A stretch of DNA of 64,000 bases. It comes from Paraburkholderia ferrariae NBRC 106233 (GTDB taxonomy: Bacteria; Pseudomonadota; Gammaproteobacteria; Burkholderiales; Burkholderiaceae). This document shows positions 7,025 through 15,517 of the stretch, one piece after another. The notes beneath the pieces are model-generated. The model was not told the origin of the DNA. It did not search any database and saw nothing but the letters and a program-made list of their open reading frames with translations. Each line of letters opens with the position of its first letter. The first letter of the stretch is position 1. The translations under genes and the position numbers were made by a program. The DNA lies in NCBI RefSeq assembly GCF_000685035.1, contig NZ_BAYB01000025.1:45637-109636 (forward strand), in the 5' to 3' direction.

Positions 7025-8737
7025 ATGCGCAAGCTACGCTCGCAAAGCTGGTTCGGCCGCGACGACAAGGACGGTTTCATCCACCGCTCCTGGATGAAGA
7101 ACCAGGGCATCCCGCACGACCAGTTCGACGGCCGGCCGGTCATCGGCATCTGCAATACCTGGTCGGAACTCACGCCCTGCAACGCCCATTTCCGCGAACT
7201 GGCCGACTATGTGAAGCGCGGCGTGCGCGAAGCCGGCGGCCTGCCGCTCGAATTTCCGGTGATGTCGCTCGGCGAAACCAACCTGCGCCCCACCGCCATG
7301 CTGTTTCGCAACCTCGCCTCGATGGACGTGGAGGAGTCGATCCGCGGCAACCCCATCGACGGCGTCATTCTGCTGGTGGGCTGCGACAAGACCACCCCCG
7401 CGCTGCTGATGGGCGCGGCCTCGTGCAACCTGCCCGCGCTCGCCGTCTCGGGCGGCCCGATGCTCAACGGGCGCTTTCGCGGCCGCGACATCGGCTCGGG
7501 CACGGGCGTCTGGCAAATGTCCGAGGAAGTGCGCGCCGGGACCATGAGCCAGGCCGAGTTCGTGGAGGCCGAGTCGTGCATGAACCGCTCGCGCGGCCAC
7601 TGCATGACGATGGGCACGGCTTCCACCATGGCCTCGATGGTCGAGGCGCTCGGCATGGGCCTGCCGCACAACGCGGCCATTCCGGCTGTCGATGCGCGCC
7701 GCCAGGTGCTGGCGCATCTTGCGGGGCGGCGCATTGTCGACATGGTGCGCGACGACCTCACCATGACGAAGATCCTCACGCGCGAAGCCTTCGAGAATGC
7801 CATCCGCACCAACGCCGCCATCGGCGGCTCGACCAATGCCGTCGTGCACCTGATCGCGCTCGCGCGCCGCATCGGCGTGCCGCTCGCGCTGGACGACTGG
7901 GAACTGGGCTCGAACGTGCCCTGCCTCGTGAACCTCCAGCCCTCCGGGCAGTACCTCATGGAGGACTTCTACTATGCAGGCGGCCTGCCCGCGGTGCTGC
8001 GGCAACTGGGCGAAGAGGGCCTGCTCCATCGCAACGCGCTCACCGTCAACGGCAAGACGATCTGGGAGAACGTGCAGGATGCGCAGAACTACAACAGCGA
8101 GGTCATCACCGCGTTTGCGCAACCCTTCAAGCCGAAGGCCGGCATCGCCGTGCTCAAGGGCAATCTCGCGCCCAACGGGGCCGTCATCAAGCCGTCGGCC
8201 GCCACGCCCGCGCTGCTGAAACATCGCGGGCGCGCGGTGGTGTTCGAAAACGTGGAAGAACTGCACGAGAAGATCGACGACGAATCGCTCGACATCGACG
8301 AAAACTGCGTCATGGTGCTCAAGGGTGCGGGGCCCAAGGGCTATCCGGGCTTCGCCGAGGTCGGCAACATGCCGCTGCCGAAGAAGGTGCTGCAAAAGGG
8401 CATCACCGACATGGTGCGCATTTCGGACGGCCGCATGAGCGGCACGGCGTATGGCGCGGTGGTGCTGCACGTCTCGCCCGAGGCGGCGGCAGGCGGCCCG
8501 CTCGCGCTCGTGCAGACCGGCGACATGATCGAGCTCGACGTGGACGCCCGGCGCCTGCACCTCGACGTCTCCGACGAGGAGCTCGCGCGCCGCAAGGCCG
8601 GCTGGAAGGCGCCCGACCTGCCCGAGCGCGGCTACTACCGGCTCTACGTGAAGCACGTCCTGCAGGCGGACGAAGGCGCCGACCTCGATTTCCTCGTGGG
8701 CGCGAGCGGCGCGCCCGTGCCGCGCGAATCGCACTGA
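7025..8737 (+). CDS. IlvD/Edd-family dehydratase, L-arabinonate (pentonate) dehydratase type
   Basis: 570-residue iron-sulfur dehydratase. It opens with RKLRSQSWFG and ends GADLDFLVGASGAPVPRESH, both characteristic of L-arabinonate/D-xylonate dehydratases rather than of branched-chain IlvD. The cluster ligands are visible as C52 (NTWSELTPCN), C120 (LLVGCDKTTP) and C193 (GHCMTMGTAS). Such enzymes remove water from a C4-C6 aldonic acid to give a 2-keto-3-deoxy acid. The start has a strong Shine-Dalgarno (GAGAGGAG about 10 nt upstream). It is divergent from an MFS carrier, a transport-plus-catabolism pair. No aldolase or dehydrogenase of the pathway lies nearby, so the pathway must be completed elsewhere. 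Confidence 0.88.
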   Translation: MRKLRSQSWFGRDDKDGFIHRSWMKNQGIPHDQFDGRPVIGICNTWSELTPCNAHFRELADYVKRGVREAGGLPLEFPVMSLGETNLRPTAMLFRNLASMDVEESIRGNPIDGVILLVGCDKTTPALLMGAASCNLPALAVSGGPMLNGRFRGRDIGSGTGVWQMSEEVRAGTMSQAEFVEAESCMNRSRGHCMTMGTASTMASMVEALGMGLPHNAAIPAVDARRQVLAHLAGRRIVDMVRDDLTMTKILTREAFENAIRTNAAIGGSTNAVVHLIALARRIGVPLALDDWELGSNVPCLVNLQPSGQYLMEDFYYAGGLPAVLRQLGEEGLLHRNALTVNGKTIWENVQDAQNYNSEVITAFAQPFKPKAGIAVLKGNLAPNGAVIKPSAATPALLKHRGRAVVFENVEELHEKIDDESLDIDENCVMVLKGAGPKGYPGFAEVGNMPLPKKVLQKGITDMVRISDGRMSGTAYGAVVLHVSPEAAAGGPLALVQTGDMIELDVDARRLHLDVSDEELARRKAGWKAPDLPERGYYRLYVKHVLQADEGADLDFLVGASGAPVPRESH

Positions 8738-8750
8738 CGCGTGGCGACGA

Positions 8751-8771
8751 CCGGCGGCGCCCCGCCGCCGG
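8751..8771 (+). terminator. GC hairpin after the dehydratase
   Basis: CCGGCGGCG (8751-8759) and CGCCGCCGG (8763-8771) form a perfect 9-bp stem with a CCC loop, 13 nt after the stop codon. There is no U-tract, so it may be an mRNA-end stabiliser rather than an intrinsic terminator. Confidence 0.4.
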
Positions 8772-8822
8772 GCGCTGTCGCACCGCTTCCACCCCCGGTT
8801 CAGCCCCCCGTTTAGCCTGCGG

Positions 8823-8852
8823 TTGCCCGCATTTGCCCGCATTTGCCAATCG
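8823..8852. repeat. 10-bp tandem repeat
   Basis: TTGCCCGCAT at 8823-8832 is repeated exactly at 8833-8842, with a partial third unit TTGCCAATCG at 8843-8852. It lies in the spacer between the dehydratase and the chemoreceptor. No function is apparent; it may be slippage sequence or a binding array with helical-turn spacing. Confidence 0.5.
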
Positions 8853-8904
8853 TTTGCGCGAAAGGCTTCAGATTGCCCGGTAAACGTCCGATAAGCAGGT
8901 TGGG

Positions 8905-8935
8905 AAGGTCTCTCCCCCTGCGGGAGCGGCCTTTT
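8905..8935 (+). terminator. Terminator-like hairpin before the chemoreceptor
   Basis: AAGG (8905-8908) pairs with CCTT (8930-8933) and CTCCC (8912-8916) with GGGAG (8922-8926), separated by a small internal loop. The stem runs into TTTT (8932-8935). It would end transcripts from the dehydratase or act as a leader hairpin for the chemoreceptor gene at 8964. Confidence 0.4.
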
Positions 8936-8963
8936 GGGTAGCAGAGACCGGGAATTCAGAAAA

Positions 8964-10715
8964 GTGAAGCGTATATCGTTGAATGGAAAGGCATGGAGCA
9001 TCGTCGCCCTGCTGTGGGTTTCGCTCGTCGTGATGGTCGTCGCCAATGCCATCATGACGCGCCAGGGCATGCTGGCGGACCGCAAGGACATGCTCGCGCA
9101 GCAAACCGAGACCGCCATGGGCCTCGTTGCGTACTATCAGAAAGCGGCGGCGTCGGGCCAGATGCCGGCCGACGACGCAAAGCGCCAGGCCATCGCCGCC
9201 CTGCGCAGCATGCGCTACGGTGACGACCAGAGCGGCTACTTCGGCATCTACGACTCGCAGGCCATGGCCCTGCTGGTGCCGCCGAAGCCCGACATGGAAG
9301 GCAAGAGCCAGGCCGACCTCGTCGATCCGCAGGGCACTCACGTGGCTGTGGAGATCGTCAAGAGCTCGTCGCCGGGCGGCGATCATTACAGCCACTACGT
9401 GTGGCCCAAGCCCGGCCACAGCTCGCCGGTGGGCAAGATCAGCTACGCCGACTTCGTCCCCGCCTGGGACTGGCACGTCTTCACCGGCGTCTATGTGGAC
9501 GACATCGACGACGCCTTCTACGCCGCGCTCGTGCGCAACCTCGTGCTGGTCGCCCTGATCGGCGCGGCGGTCACGCTCGGCATGCTCTGGCTGATCCGCA
9601 GCATCCGCGCGAGCCTCGGCGGCGAACCCGAATATGCGGCCGAAATCTGCTCGCGCATCGCCTCGGGCGACCTGAACGCGCAACTGCAGATCGCAAGCGG
9701 CGACGAGCGCAGCCTCCTGCACGCGATGAGCCAGATGCAGCGCCAACTGGTGGAAACGGTGAGCCGCATCCAGACCTCGGCCGAATCGATCACCACCGGA
9801 GCCAACGAGATCGCGACGGGCAACCTCGACCTCTCCTCGCGCACCGAAGAGCAGGCCGCCTCGCTCGAAGAAACGGCCGCGAGCATGGAAGAACTCACGG
9901 CCACGGTCAAGCACAACACCGATAACGCGCGCCAGGGCAACACCCTCGCCTCGAACGCCGCAGAAGTCGCGGCACGCGGCGGCGCGGTCGTGCGCCGCGT
10001 GGTGGCGACCATGCACGAAATCTCCAGCACCTCCGAGCGCGTGGAGCAGATCATCGGCGTGATCGACGGCATTGCGTTCCAGACCAATATTCTTGCGCTC
10101 AACGCCGCCGTGGAAGCGGCGCGCGCGGGCGACCAGGGGCGCGGCTTCGCCGTGGTCGCCGCCGAAGTGCGCAGCCTCGCGCAACGCAGCGCGAGCGCCG
10201 CGAAGGAGATCAAGGAACTGATCGGGCAGTCGGTCTCGCAGGTGGTGGAAGGCTCGAAGCTCGTGGACGAAGCCGGCGCGACGATCGACGAGGTAGTGCA
10301 GTCCGCGAAGCGCGTGGCGGACCTGATGGGCGAAATCTCTGCCGCGTCCGAAGAGCAGCACTCGGGCATTGAGCAGGTCAACAAGGCCGTCTCGCAGATG
10401 GACGAGATGACCCAGCAGAATGCGGCGCTCGTGGAAGAGGCGTCGGCAGCGGCACAAGCCATGGCCACGCAGTCGCAGAGCCTGCGCGAAGTGGTGTCGG
10501 TGTTCCGGATCGGCGCGAGCGGCCTGGCGGGCGCTTCGGGTAGCTCAGCCACCTCGGCTACGTTCGCCTCGGCCTCCCGCCAGTCGAAGCCCGTGCGCCC
10601 CGCCGTGCCGCGCGAGCCCGTGCTCAAGCAACGCGCCGGCGCCGCTGCGGCCACGCCGTCACGCGAGACCGCAACAGCCGGTGCCGACGAAAGCCGCGAC
10701 TGGGAAACGTTCTAA
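8964..10715 (+). CDS. Methyl-accepting chemotaxis protein with periplasmic Cache domain and CheR-tethering tail
   Basis: 583-residue transmembrane chemoreceptor. TM1 is about residues 11-31 and TM2 about 192-212. The roughly 160-residue periplasmic part between them is a single-Cache-like sensor (RYGDDQSGYFGIYDSQ, DWHVFTGVYVDDIDDAFY). A HAMP segment and a long signalling hairpin follow; its tip reads GIAFQTNILALNAAVEAARA. The C-terminus is DWETF, the xWxxF pentapeptide that tethers CheR/CheB in high-abundance receptors, so it probably takes part in adaptation. I chose GTG 8964 (VKRISLNG) over an upstream TTG because the hydrophobic segment follows directly and a GGAA motif precedes it. The ligand is unknown; sCache receptors often bind small organic acids. 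Confidence 0.92.
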   Translation: MKRISLNGKAWSIVALLWVSLVVMVVANAIMTRQGMLADRKDMLAQQTETAMGLVAYYQKAAASGQMPADDAKRQAIAALRSMRYGDDQSGYFGIYDSQAMALLVPPKPDMEGKSQADLVDPQGTHVAVEIVKSSSPGGDHYSHYVWPKPGHSSPVGKISYADFVPAWDWHVFTGVYVDDIDDAFYAALVRNLVLVALIGAAVTLGMLWLIRSIRASLGGEPEYAAEICSRIASGDLNAQLQIASGDERSLLHAMSQMQRQLVETVSRIQTSAESITTGANEIATGNLDLSSRTEEQAASLEETAASMEELTATVKHNTDNARQGNTLASNAAEVAARGGAVVRRVVATMHEISSTSERVEQIIGVIDGIAFQTNILALNAAVEAARAGDQGRGFAVVAAEVRSLAQRSASAAKEIKELIGQSVSQVVEGSKLVDEAGATIDEVVQSAKRVADLMGEISAASEEQHSGIEQVNKAVSQMDEMTQQNAALVEEASAAAQAMATQSQSLREVVSVFRIGASGLAGASGSSATSATFASASRQSKPVRPAVPREPVLKQRAGAAAATPSRETATAGADESRDWETF

Positions 10716-10810
10716 GCCGTTTGAGGTTTGAATCGCGCAGGCCCTTCGGGGCTTGCGAAGGCTTGTTAAGGTAAGGACTGTCGAGGCCCGCCGATGTCGA
10801 TCGCGGCCGG

Positions 10811-11764
10811 CTAATGCCTGCCGCGCCACGCGGCAAACGTCAGCACCCCGGGCTCGGGCTGCACCCCGTCGAGGCGGGTCCAGCTCCAGTGCGTATCCTC
10901 GAGGCCCGGCACCGGCGCCGGCGTTGCCATGCGCACGTCGGCCAGGTCCGGGCGATACGCTTCGTACGGCCAGAACACCGGCATCGCCTGGCGCGCCCGC
11001 ATCGCACGCAGCAACTCGGCCGGCCCGCCTTCGTCGTCGAGCACGTCGCATTGCGCGTCCCAGTCGCGGCTGTCCCATGCGAGAAAGACGCCACGCCGGC
11101 CATGCGCATCGAACGTGAGAACCGCGTTCTGCTCGGGCCGCCAGTAGTACTCCACAATCCGCTCGCGCGCCGCGACCTCTTCGAGCACGTCGCGCACGTG
11201 CTGGTTGGCGTAGATCGAGCCGACGCCATGCACGCCAATGTAGCCGTGGCCCGCGCAATACTTTTGCTGCGCCTCGGCCAGCACGCGCGCGAGCTTGCGC
11301 GCCATGGCGGGGTCGGTCTTCTTCAGGTAGTAGTCGATCAGACCGGCGTTGAAAGCTTCCACCGCGTGCGATTCGTCGGCCGTGCCGGTGAGCAGGATTT
11401 TCGAGCAGCGCAGATCCGACACCGAAGCGAGAAACTGGATGCCGTCCATGCCCGGCATTTCGCAGTCCACCACGAGCGCGGCGATATCGGTAAAGCGCGC
11501 GGGGTCGGCCATCACGTCGTCGCCCAGCGCATTGCCGCCCTTCTTCTCGAACTCCGACCACGCATGGCCCGACACCGGGCTCTTCGCCGCATGCCGTCCC
11601 GCATGCGAGGACACAAAGGCGAGCGCTTCGTGGGGGTCGGTATAGAAGCGATGCAGGGGCGCATCGGGAAAGAAACCGCGCAATGCGTGCAGAAAGTCGG
11701 CGCTATCGTCGACGAACACCACGGACACGGGGTAAAGCACCGGCTGTCTGACTATCGAACTCAT
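10811..11764 (-). CDS. Response regulator with N-terminal receiver domain and novel C-terminal domain
   Basis: 317 residues. The receiver domain shows D19/D20 (VVFVDDSADF), phospho-acceptor D100 (ALVVDCEMPGMDG), T126 (ILLTGTAD) and K148/K149 (LIDYYLKKTDP). A 40-residue insertion (about residues 55-95) separates the first strands from the phosphorylation site. The roughly 165-residue C-terminal part has no recognisable HTH, GGDEF or HD motif; it is rich in Trp/Asp (FLAWDSRDWDAQCDV, THWSWTRLDGVQ) and may be a protein-interaction domain. It lies on the same strand as, but 840 bp beyond, the histidine kinase at 12606, with a thioesterase between them. Partnership with that kinase is inferred from position. 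LqsR/PhcQ-type regulators of quorum sensing are the closest analogy I can name. Confidence 0.8.
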   Translation of the reverse strand: MSSIVRQPVLYPVSVVFVDDSADFLHALRGFFPDAPLHRFYTDPHEALAFVSSHAGRHAAKSPVSGHAWSEFEKKGGNALGDDVMADPARFTDIAALVVDCEMPGMDGIQFLASVSDLRCSKILLTGTADESHAVEAFNAGLIDYYLKKTDPAMARKLARVLAEAQQKYCAGHGYIGVHGVGSIYANQHVRDVLEEVAARERIVEYYWRPEQNAVLTFDAHGRRGVFLAWDSRDWDAQCDVLDDEGGPAELLRAMRARQAMPVFWPYEAYRPDLADVRMATPAPVPGLEDTHWSWTRLDGVQPEPGVLTFAAWRGRH

Positions 11765-12054
11765 GATTGCCTCGGTGAATGCGAGCCGGGCCGCGGCGTT
11801 CGAGGCGCGCAGGCGCAGCGGAAAGCGTCCTGATTATGCGGCGATATCGCGTTGCAGGGCAACCGGCGAACCTGGAGTGTGGCGTCGAATCCGCCGCCCC
11901 GGCGGCGCCGGCGCGAGCCGCGCGCACGCGCGGCACAAAGCCTGTGTGGGCTACGCGGTTTTGGCAACGCGAGAAGAACGCCAGAATGGGCGCATGTCAT
12001 TTTCAAACATGACATGCGCGACTGCCGCACGCAGTCACACTCAGGAGTTAAACA

Positions 12055-12552
12055 ATGTACGCACGCGAAGCCATTCCGACCGTTCTGACCCGTGGTACGG
12101 CGCACCTCTCGGACCAGATCCTGGACGCAACGCCCAGCAAGACGTTTCATCACGTGATCGACATCTATCTCAAGGACTCCAATGCCTTCATGAACACCTA
12201 TTTCGCGCGGTACTTCGAATGGCAGGGCATTTGCCGCGAACGCTGGTTCCACGAATGCATTCACAACAACCTGCTGGCCGCAGGCGGCATTTTCGTGACC
12301 AAGCGCGCTCACCAGGAGTACGTTCAGGAGACGTTCCCGTTCCAGCGCGTCGATTGCTACCTGAACACCTTCCAGGTGCGGCAGTGCTCCGCTTATCTGG
12401 TGTTCCGCTTCTGCGTGGATGGGCGGCCGGTGTCGCTCGGCTACCAGCAGATTCTCTTTGCGGGCACCGACAAGCGTATTCGCCGCTTCCCGCCGGGGAT
12501 CATCGAGAAGGTCAAGGAGTATGAGCTGATCCTGCCCGCAGGCACGAACTAA
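12055..12552 (+). CDS. Hotdog-fold acyl-thioesterase-like protein
   Basis: 165 residues, the size of a single hotdog domain. The segment FMNTYFARYFEWQGICRERW (residues 45-64) matches the active-site helix of 4HBT-type and enediyne/polyketide thioesterases, with conserved Asn47, Tyr49, Arg52, Trp56, Arg61 and Glu62. There is no catalytic Asp in the 4HBT position, as in CalE7-like enzymes. The expected activity is hydrolysis of acyl-CoA or acyl-ACP thioesters in the cytosol. The start has an AGGAG Shine-Dalgarno (about 12040). Lying between a response regulator and a histidine kinase, it could shape a fatty-acyl-derived signal; that is inference. Confidence 0.75.
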   Translation: MYAREAIPTVLTRGTAHLSDQILDATPSKTFHHVIDIYLKDSNAFMNTYFARYFEWQGICRERWFHECIHNNLLAAGGIFVTKRAHQEYVQETFPFQRVDCYLNTFQVRQCSAYLVFRFCVDGRPVSLGYQQILFAGTDKRIRRFPPGIIEKVKEYELILPAGTN

Positions 12553-12605
12553 GCCGCGCGCCTTGCGCTGATTCGCGAATGCATCGACGAAGCAGCCGCG
12601 ATGCA

Positions 12606-14066
12606 TCAACCCGCGTAGTCCTGCCCCGCCGCCCAGCGGCGGGGCCGCCCCGGCATATCGTGCAGCGCGCGGTCTGCCGGGGACCCCGGCTCAGGCAGGC
12701 GCATCGTGAAGGTGGTCTGCACGCCCGGCACCGACTCGCAGGCAATCGTGCCGCCCAGCGCCTCCGCCACGCGGCGGCAGAATGCGAGGCCCATGCCGAC
12801 CCCGCGGCCATGCGTCTTGGTCGAGAAGAACGGATCGAAGATGCGCGGCATGACCTCCGCGGGAATGCCCGGCCCCGTGTCGCGAAAGGTCAGCACGCAA
12901 AAGCCGTTGTCGCGATGCGCGCCGACCTCCACGCGGCCCTTGCCCCCATCGGCATGGATGGCGAAGAGCGAGTTCTTGAGCAGATTGAACAGCACGAACA
13001 CCACGAGCGAATCCGAACCCGAGAAGCGCAGCGAGATATCGACCGGCTGCACGCTTACCATCTCGCGCTCGCCCGGGCGGAACGGAAAACGTTCGAGCGC
13101 CGCGTTGATGCACGAACGCATGGGGCAAATTTCGAAGCTGCGCCGGTCGAGCCGGTCGAGCGTGAACGAGGCCAGCGACATCTCGACCACCGTGCTCGTG
13201 CTGTCCACCTGGCGGCGGATCGAGGTGGCGAGCGACGAGAGCCGCTCGGACTGCCCGGGATACAGACCATCGACGCAAAGCTGATGCTGCACGGCCAGCT
13301 GATAACCGCGCATGAGCTCGGGCAGCACGCTGCCGATCTCCTCGGCATGCATGCCGATGGCCGCAAGCGGCGTGGCCACTTCGTGGGCCACCGTGGCGGC
13401 GAGCAGATACGGCCGCATGAGGCCGTAGCGCACGATCGTCACGGCCAGTATGCCGAGGCTCACGGCAATGAAGACCGCGCCCGCGGGATAGAAGCCCACG
13501 CCGTAGTTCACGGCATAGTCGCTCGCGGCAATGCCGTAGAGGCACAGGCTCAGGAGACAGAGATCGAGCAGCTTGCGGCGATCGCGCGCGTGGGTTTGCC
13601 GGTGCGCCGCGACCAGCAGCCAGCCGCTGCGCAGCGCGAGCACCACGGTTTGCACGACATGCAGCGGATGCAGCAGGCCCGCGCGCGGGTACTTGCCGAA
13701 GAAGAACGTGCCATAGCCGTCCACCACCCAGTTGCTGAACACGAGCAGCACCGCCAGCACCGCGCTCAGGCCATACGAAGCCAGCAGCAGCGGCTTTTCG
13801 CCCCGCCGCGCGGTGACTTCGGTCACGAAGTGATAGTAGGTGGTGGGCAGAAACAGAATGAAGAGATAGCCCAGCTTGACGAGCATGCCCGAGAGTTCGG
13901 GGTCCGAAGTCTGGAACAGGAATGCCCACGTCCCCTGCCAGATGAACGTGGTCACGCACATCAGCGCAAAGGGCACCGAAAGGCGCGTCACGCCTTCGGT
14001 GAGCAGCACGTACACGCCGAATCCGAGAAACTGCGCGGAAACGAACGCGGGCAAGATGGAATACAT
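12606..14066 (-). CDS. Membrane-bound sensor histidine kinase (multi-TM N-terminal sensor)
   Basis: 486 residues from the ATG at 14066. The first 220 residues form about seven hydrophobic segments with no large periplasmic loop (MYSILPAFVSAQFLGFGVYV, then LVKLGYLFILFLPTTYYHF), like CqsS/LqsS/PhcS or 7TM-type kinases that sense membrane-soluble signals. The phospho-acceptor is H228 (TVAHEVATPLAAIGMHAEE). The ATPase domain shows an N box (FNLLKNSLFAIHADGG), G1 (DTGPGIP), F box (FDPFFSTK) and G2 (GRGVGMGLAFCRRV). No receiver domain is fused. The open frame continues 5' of 14066, but the hydrophobic start argues for this ATG; its Shine-Dalgarno is weak. It converges with the thioesterase gene and probably signals to the response regulator at 10811. 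Confidence 0.85.
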   Translation of the reverse strand: MYSILPAFVSAQFLGFGVYVLLTEGVTRLSVPFALMCVTTFIWQGTWAFLFQTSDPELSGMLVKLGYLFILFLPTTYYHFVTEVTARRGEKPLLLASYGLSAVLAVLLVFSNWVVDGYGTFFFGKYPRAGLLHPLHVVQTVVLALRSGWLLVAAHRQTHARDRRKLLDLCLLSLCLYGIAASDYAVNYGVGFYPAGAVFIAVSLGILAVTIVRYGLMRPYLLAATVAHEVATPLAAIGMHAEEIGSVLPELMRGYQLAVQHQLCVDGLYPGQSERLSSLATSIRRQVDSTSTVVEMSLASFTLDRLDRRSFEICPMRSCINAALERFPFRPGEREMVSVQPVDISLRFSGSDSLVVFVLFNLLKNSLFAIHADGGKGRVEVGAHRDNGFCVLTFRDTGPGIPAEVMPRIFDPFFSTKTHGRGVGMGLAFCRRVAEALGGTIACESVPGVQTTFTMRLPEPGSPADRALHDMPGRPRRWAAGQDYAG

Positions 14067-14370
14067 AAGTTTGTCGCGTGGATTGTTGTTTTTGCAGACT
14101 GCACAAACGCGATGCATGCGGCACCGGGGTGCCAAAGCGCTCGGGCCATGCCGTTCGACGTCGATGTCTTCGAACGGCCGGCGCGGCACCGTTGCCGGCT
14201 TCCCCGTGGAGCCGGACGAACGATGCCCCGTTGCGGATCAGCCATCCATTCAGCATCAACCGCTCGTAGCGGGCGAACCCATTGATCAGATTATCGCCGG
14301 GATTGTGTCCGCAAGGTGAACCGGCGCCACAAACGATGCGCGGCGAATCGCTTTTCGACACAAGCCGCGC
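14067..14370. other. Spacer between two minus-strand genes, no gene seen
   Basis: About 300 bp lie between the end of the GlxA-type regulator and the start of the kinase. It should hold the kinase promoter, but I find no convincing -35/-10 pair. Overlapping frames here encode no recognisable protein. Confidence 0.5.
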
Positions 14371-15390
14371 TTAATGCTCGCCTGCGTTGCGTTCTGCATC
14401 GCTCGACGGGCCCGCAAAACGCCGCCGGTACTCGGCCGGCGTCACGCCCACATGCTTGATGAATGCGCGGCGCAGCGTATCCGCATTCGCGAATCCGCAG
14501 CGCGCCGCCACCCGCTTGGGCGCCTCGCCCGACATTTCGATGATTGCACGCGCTGCGTTCACGCGCACGGTTTCGACCCAGGCCGCCGGCGTCACGCCCA
14601 CCTCGGTCTGAAAGAGCCGCGCAAAATGGCGCGGGCTCAGCCCCACCCGCGCGGCGAGATCGGGCACGCGATGCGGCGCTTCGGGATGCGCCGCCACCCA
14701 GCGCTGCACCTCCTGCAGCGCCGATCGTCCCGCGGGTTGCGCCGCGCCGCTGCGGCTGAATTGCAACTGGCCGCCGGGCCGCTTGAAGAACATCACGAGC
14801 TGGCTTGCCACGCGCATCGCGATCTCGCGCCCCAGGTCCTCCTCCACCAGCGCGAGCGCCAGATCCAGCCCAGCCGTCACGCCCGCCGCCGTGCGCAGCT
14901 TGCCGTCGCGCACGTAGAGCGAGTCCGGCTCGACGACCACGCCGGGGCATGCCTCGCCCAGCCGCTCTGCGGCGGCCCAGTGCGTCGTGACGCGGCGCTT
15001 GTTCAGCAGGCCGCTCGCGGCCAGCACGAATGCCCCGGTACAGACCGATCCGAAGCGACGGCTGCGCGAAGCCGTCGTGCGCACCCACTCGTGCACGCGC
15101 GCGGGAAGCTGGACCGTGGCGGCATCGGGCGCGCCCGCCACGAGCAGCGTGTCGATGCGTCCGGGGCCCGCGTGCGCGGCATGGGTTGCATCGCCCTGGC
15201 CGGCCACCGCGTCGGGCAACAACCGCACGCCCGACGAACTGCGGATGGGGCCGGCACGGCACGCCACCACGCGCAGGTCGTAGACAGTCCGGCCGGCCTC
15301 GGCATTCGCCTGCGCGAACACGTCGAGCGGCCCGCTCACGTCCAGCAACTGGACGCCCGGCAACGCGAGGATTGCAACGATTCTGGCCAT
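14371..15390 (-). CDS. GlxA-type transcriptional regulator (DJ-1/PfpI domain + AraC HTH)
   Basis: 339 residues. The N-terminal DJ-1/PfpI-like domain (about 1-190) includes the nucleophile-elbow Cys117 (FGSVCTGAFVLAASGLL) and a typical start (IVAILALPGVQLLDVSGPL). The C-terminal 100 residues carry two AraC-type HTH motifs (VPDLAARVGLSPRHFARLF and RVAARCGFANADTLRRAF) ending VGVTPAEYRRRF. Such regulators control catabolism of amines, nitriles or choline-like compounds. GAGAG precedes the ATG at 15390. It is divergent from the HD-domain gene at 15518 with 127 bp between, so control of that gene is likely. Confidence 0.88.
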   Translation of the reverse strand: MARIVAILALPGVQLLDVSGPLDVFAQANAEAGRTVYDLRVVACRAGPIRSSSGVRLLPDAVAGQGDATHAAHAGPGRIDTLLVAGAPDAATVQLPARVHEWVRTTASRSRRFGSVCTGAFVLAASGLLNKRRVTTHWAAAERLGEACPGVVVEPDSLYVRDGKLRTAAGVTAGLDLALALVEEDLGREIAMRVASQLVMFFKRPGGQLQFSRSGAAQPAGRSALQEVQRWVAAHPEAPHRVPDLAARVGLSPRHFARLFQTEVGVTPAAWVETVRVNAARAIIEMSGEAPKRVAARCGFANADTLRRAFIKHVGVTPAEYRRRFAGPSSDAERNAGEH

Positions 15391-15517
15391 ATTTCTCTCG
15401 ATTTTCGCGCACGTCCGGATCGCACGCGAAATGGCAGGATTTGGCGCCCTACGCCAATTGAGGACAATTCTCGCACAAACCACAATGAAGTCATCTTTTT
15501 TCCTCAGGGAGCCTGCC

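Noticed and set aside
6880..8883. Two long alternative ORFs over the dehydratase (plus 6880-8883 and minus 7034-9118)
   Set aside because: Both overlap the unmistakable IlvD/Edd gene; products lack any motif and have skewed Arg/Ala or Val/His composition.
8868..10457. Long minus-strand ORF over the chemoreceptor
   Set aside because: Antisense to a well-supported MCP gene; no domain, no ribosome binding site.
12579..14285. Plus-strand ORF of 568 codons over the histidine kinase
   Set aside because: Arg/His-rich antisense product without motifs; the kinase on the minus strand has all catalytic boxes.
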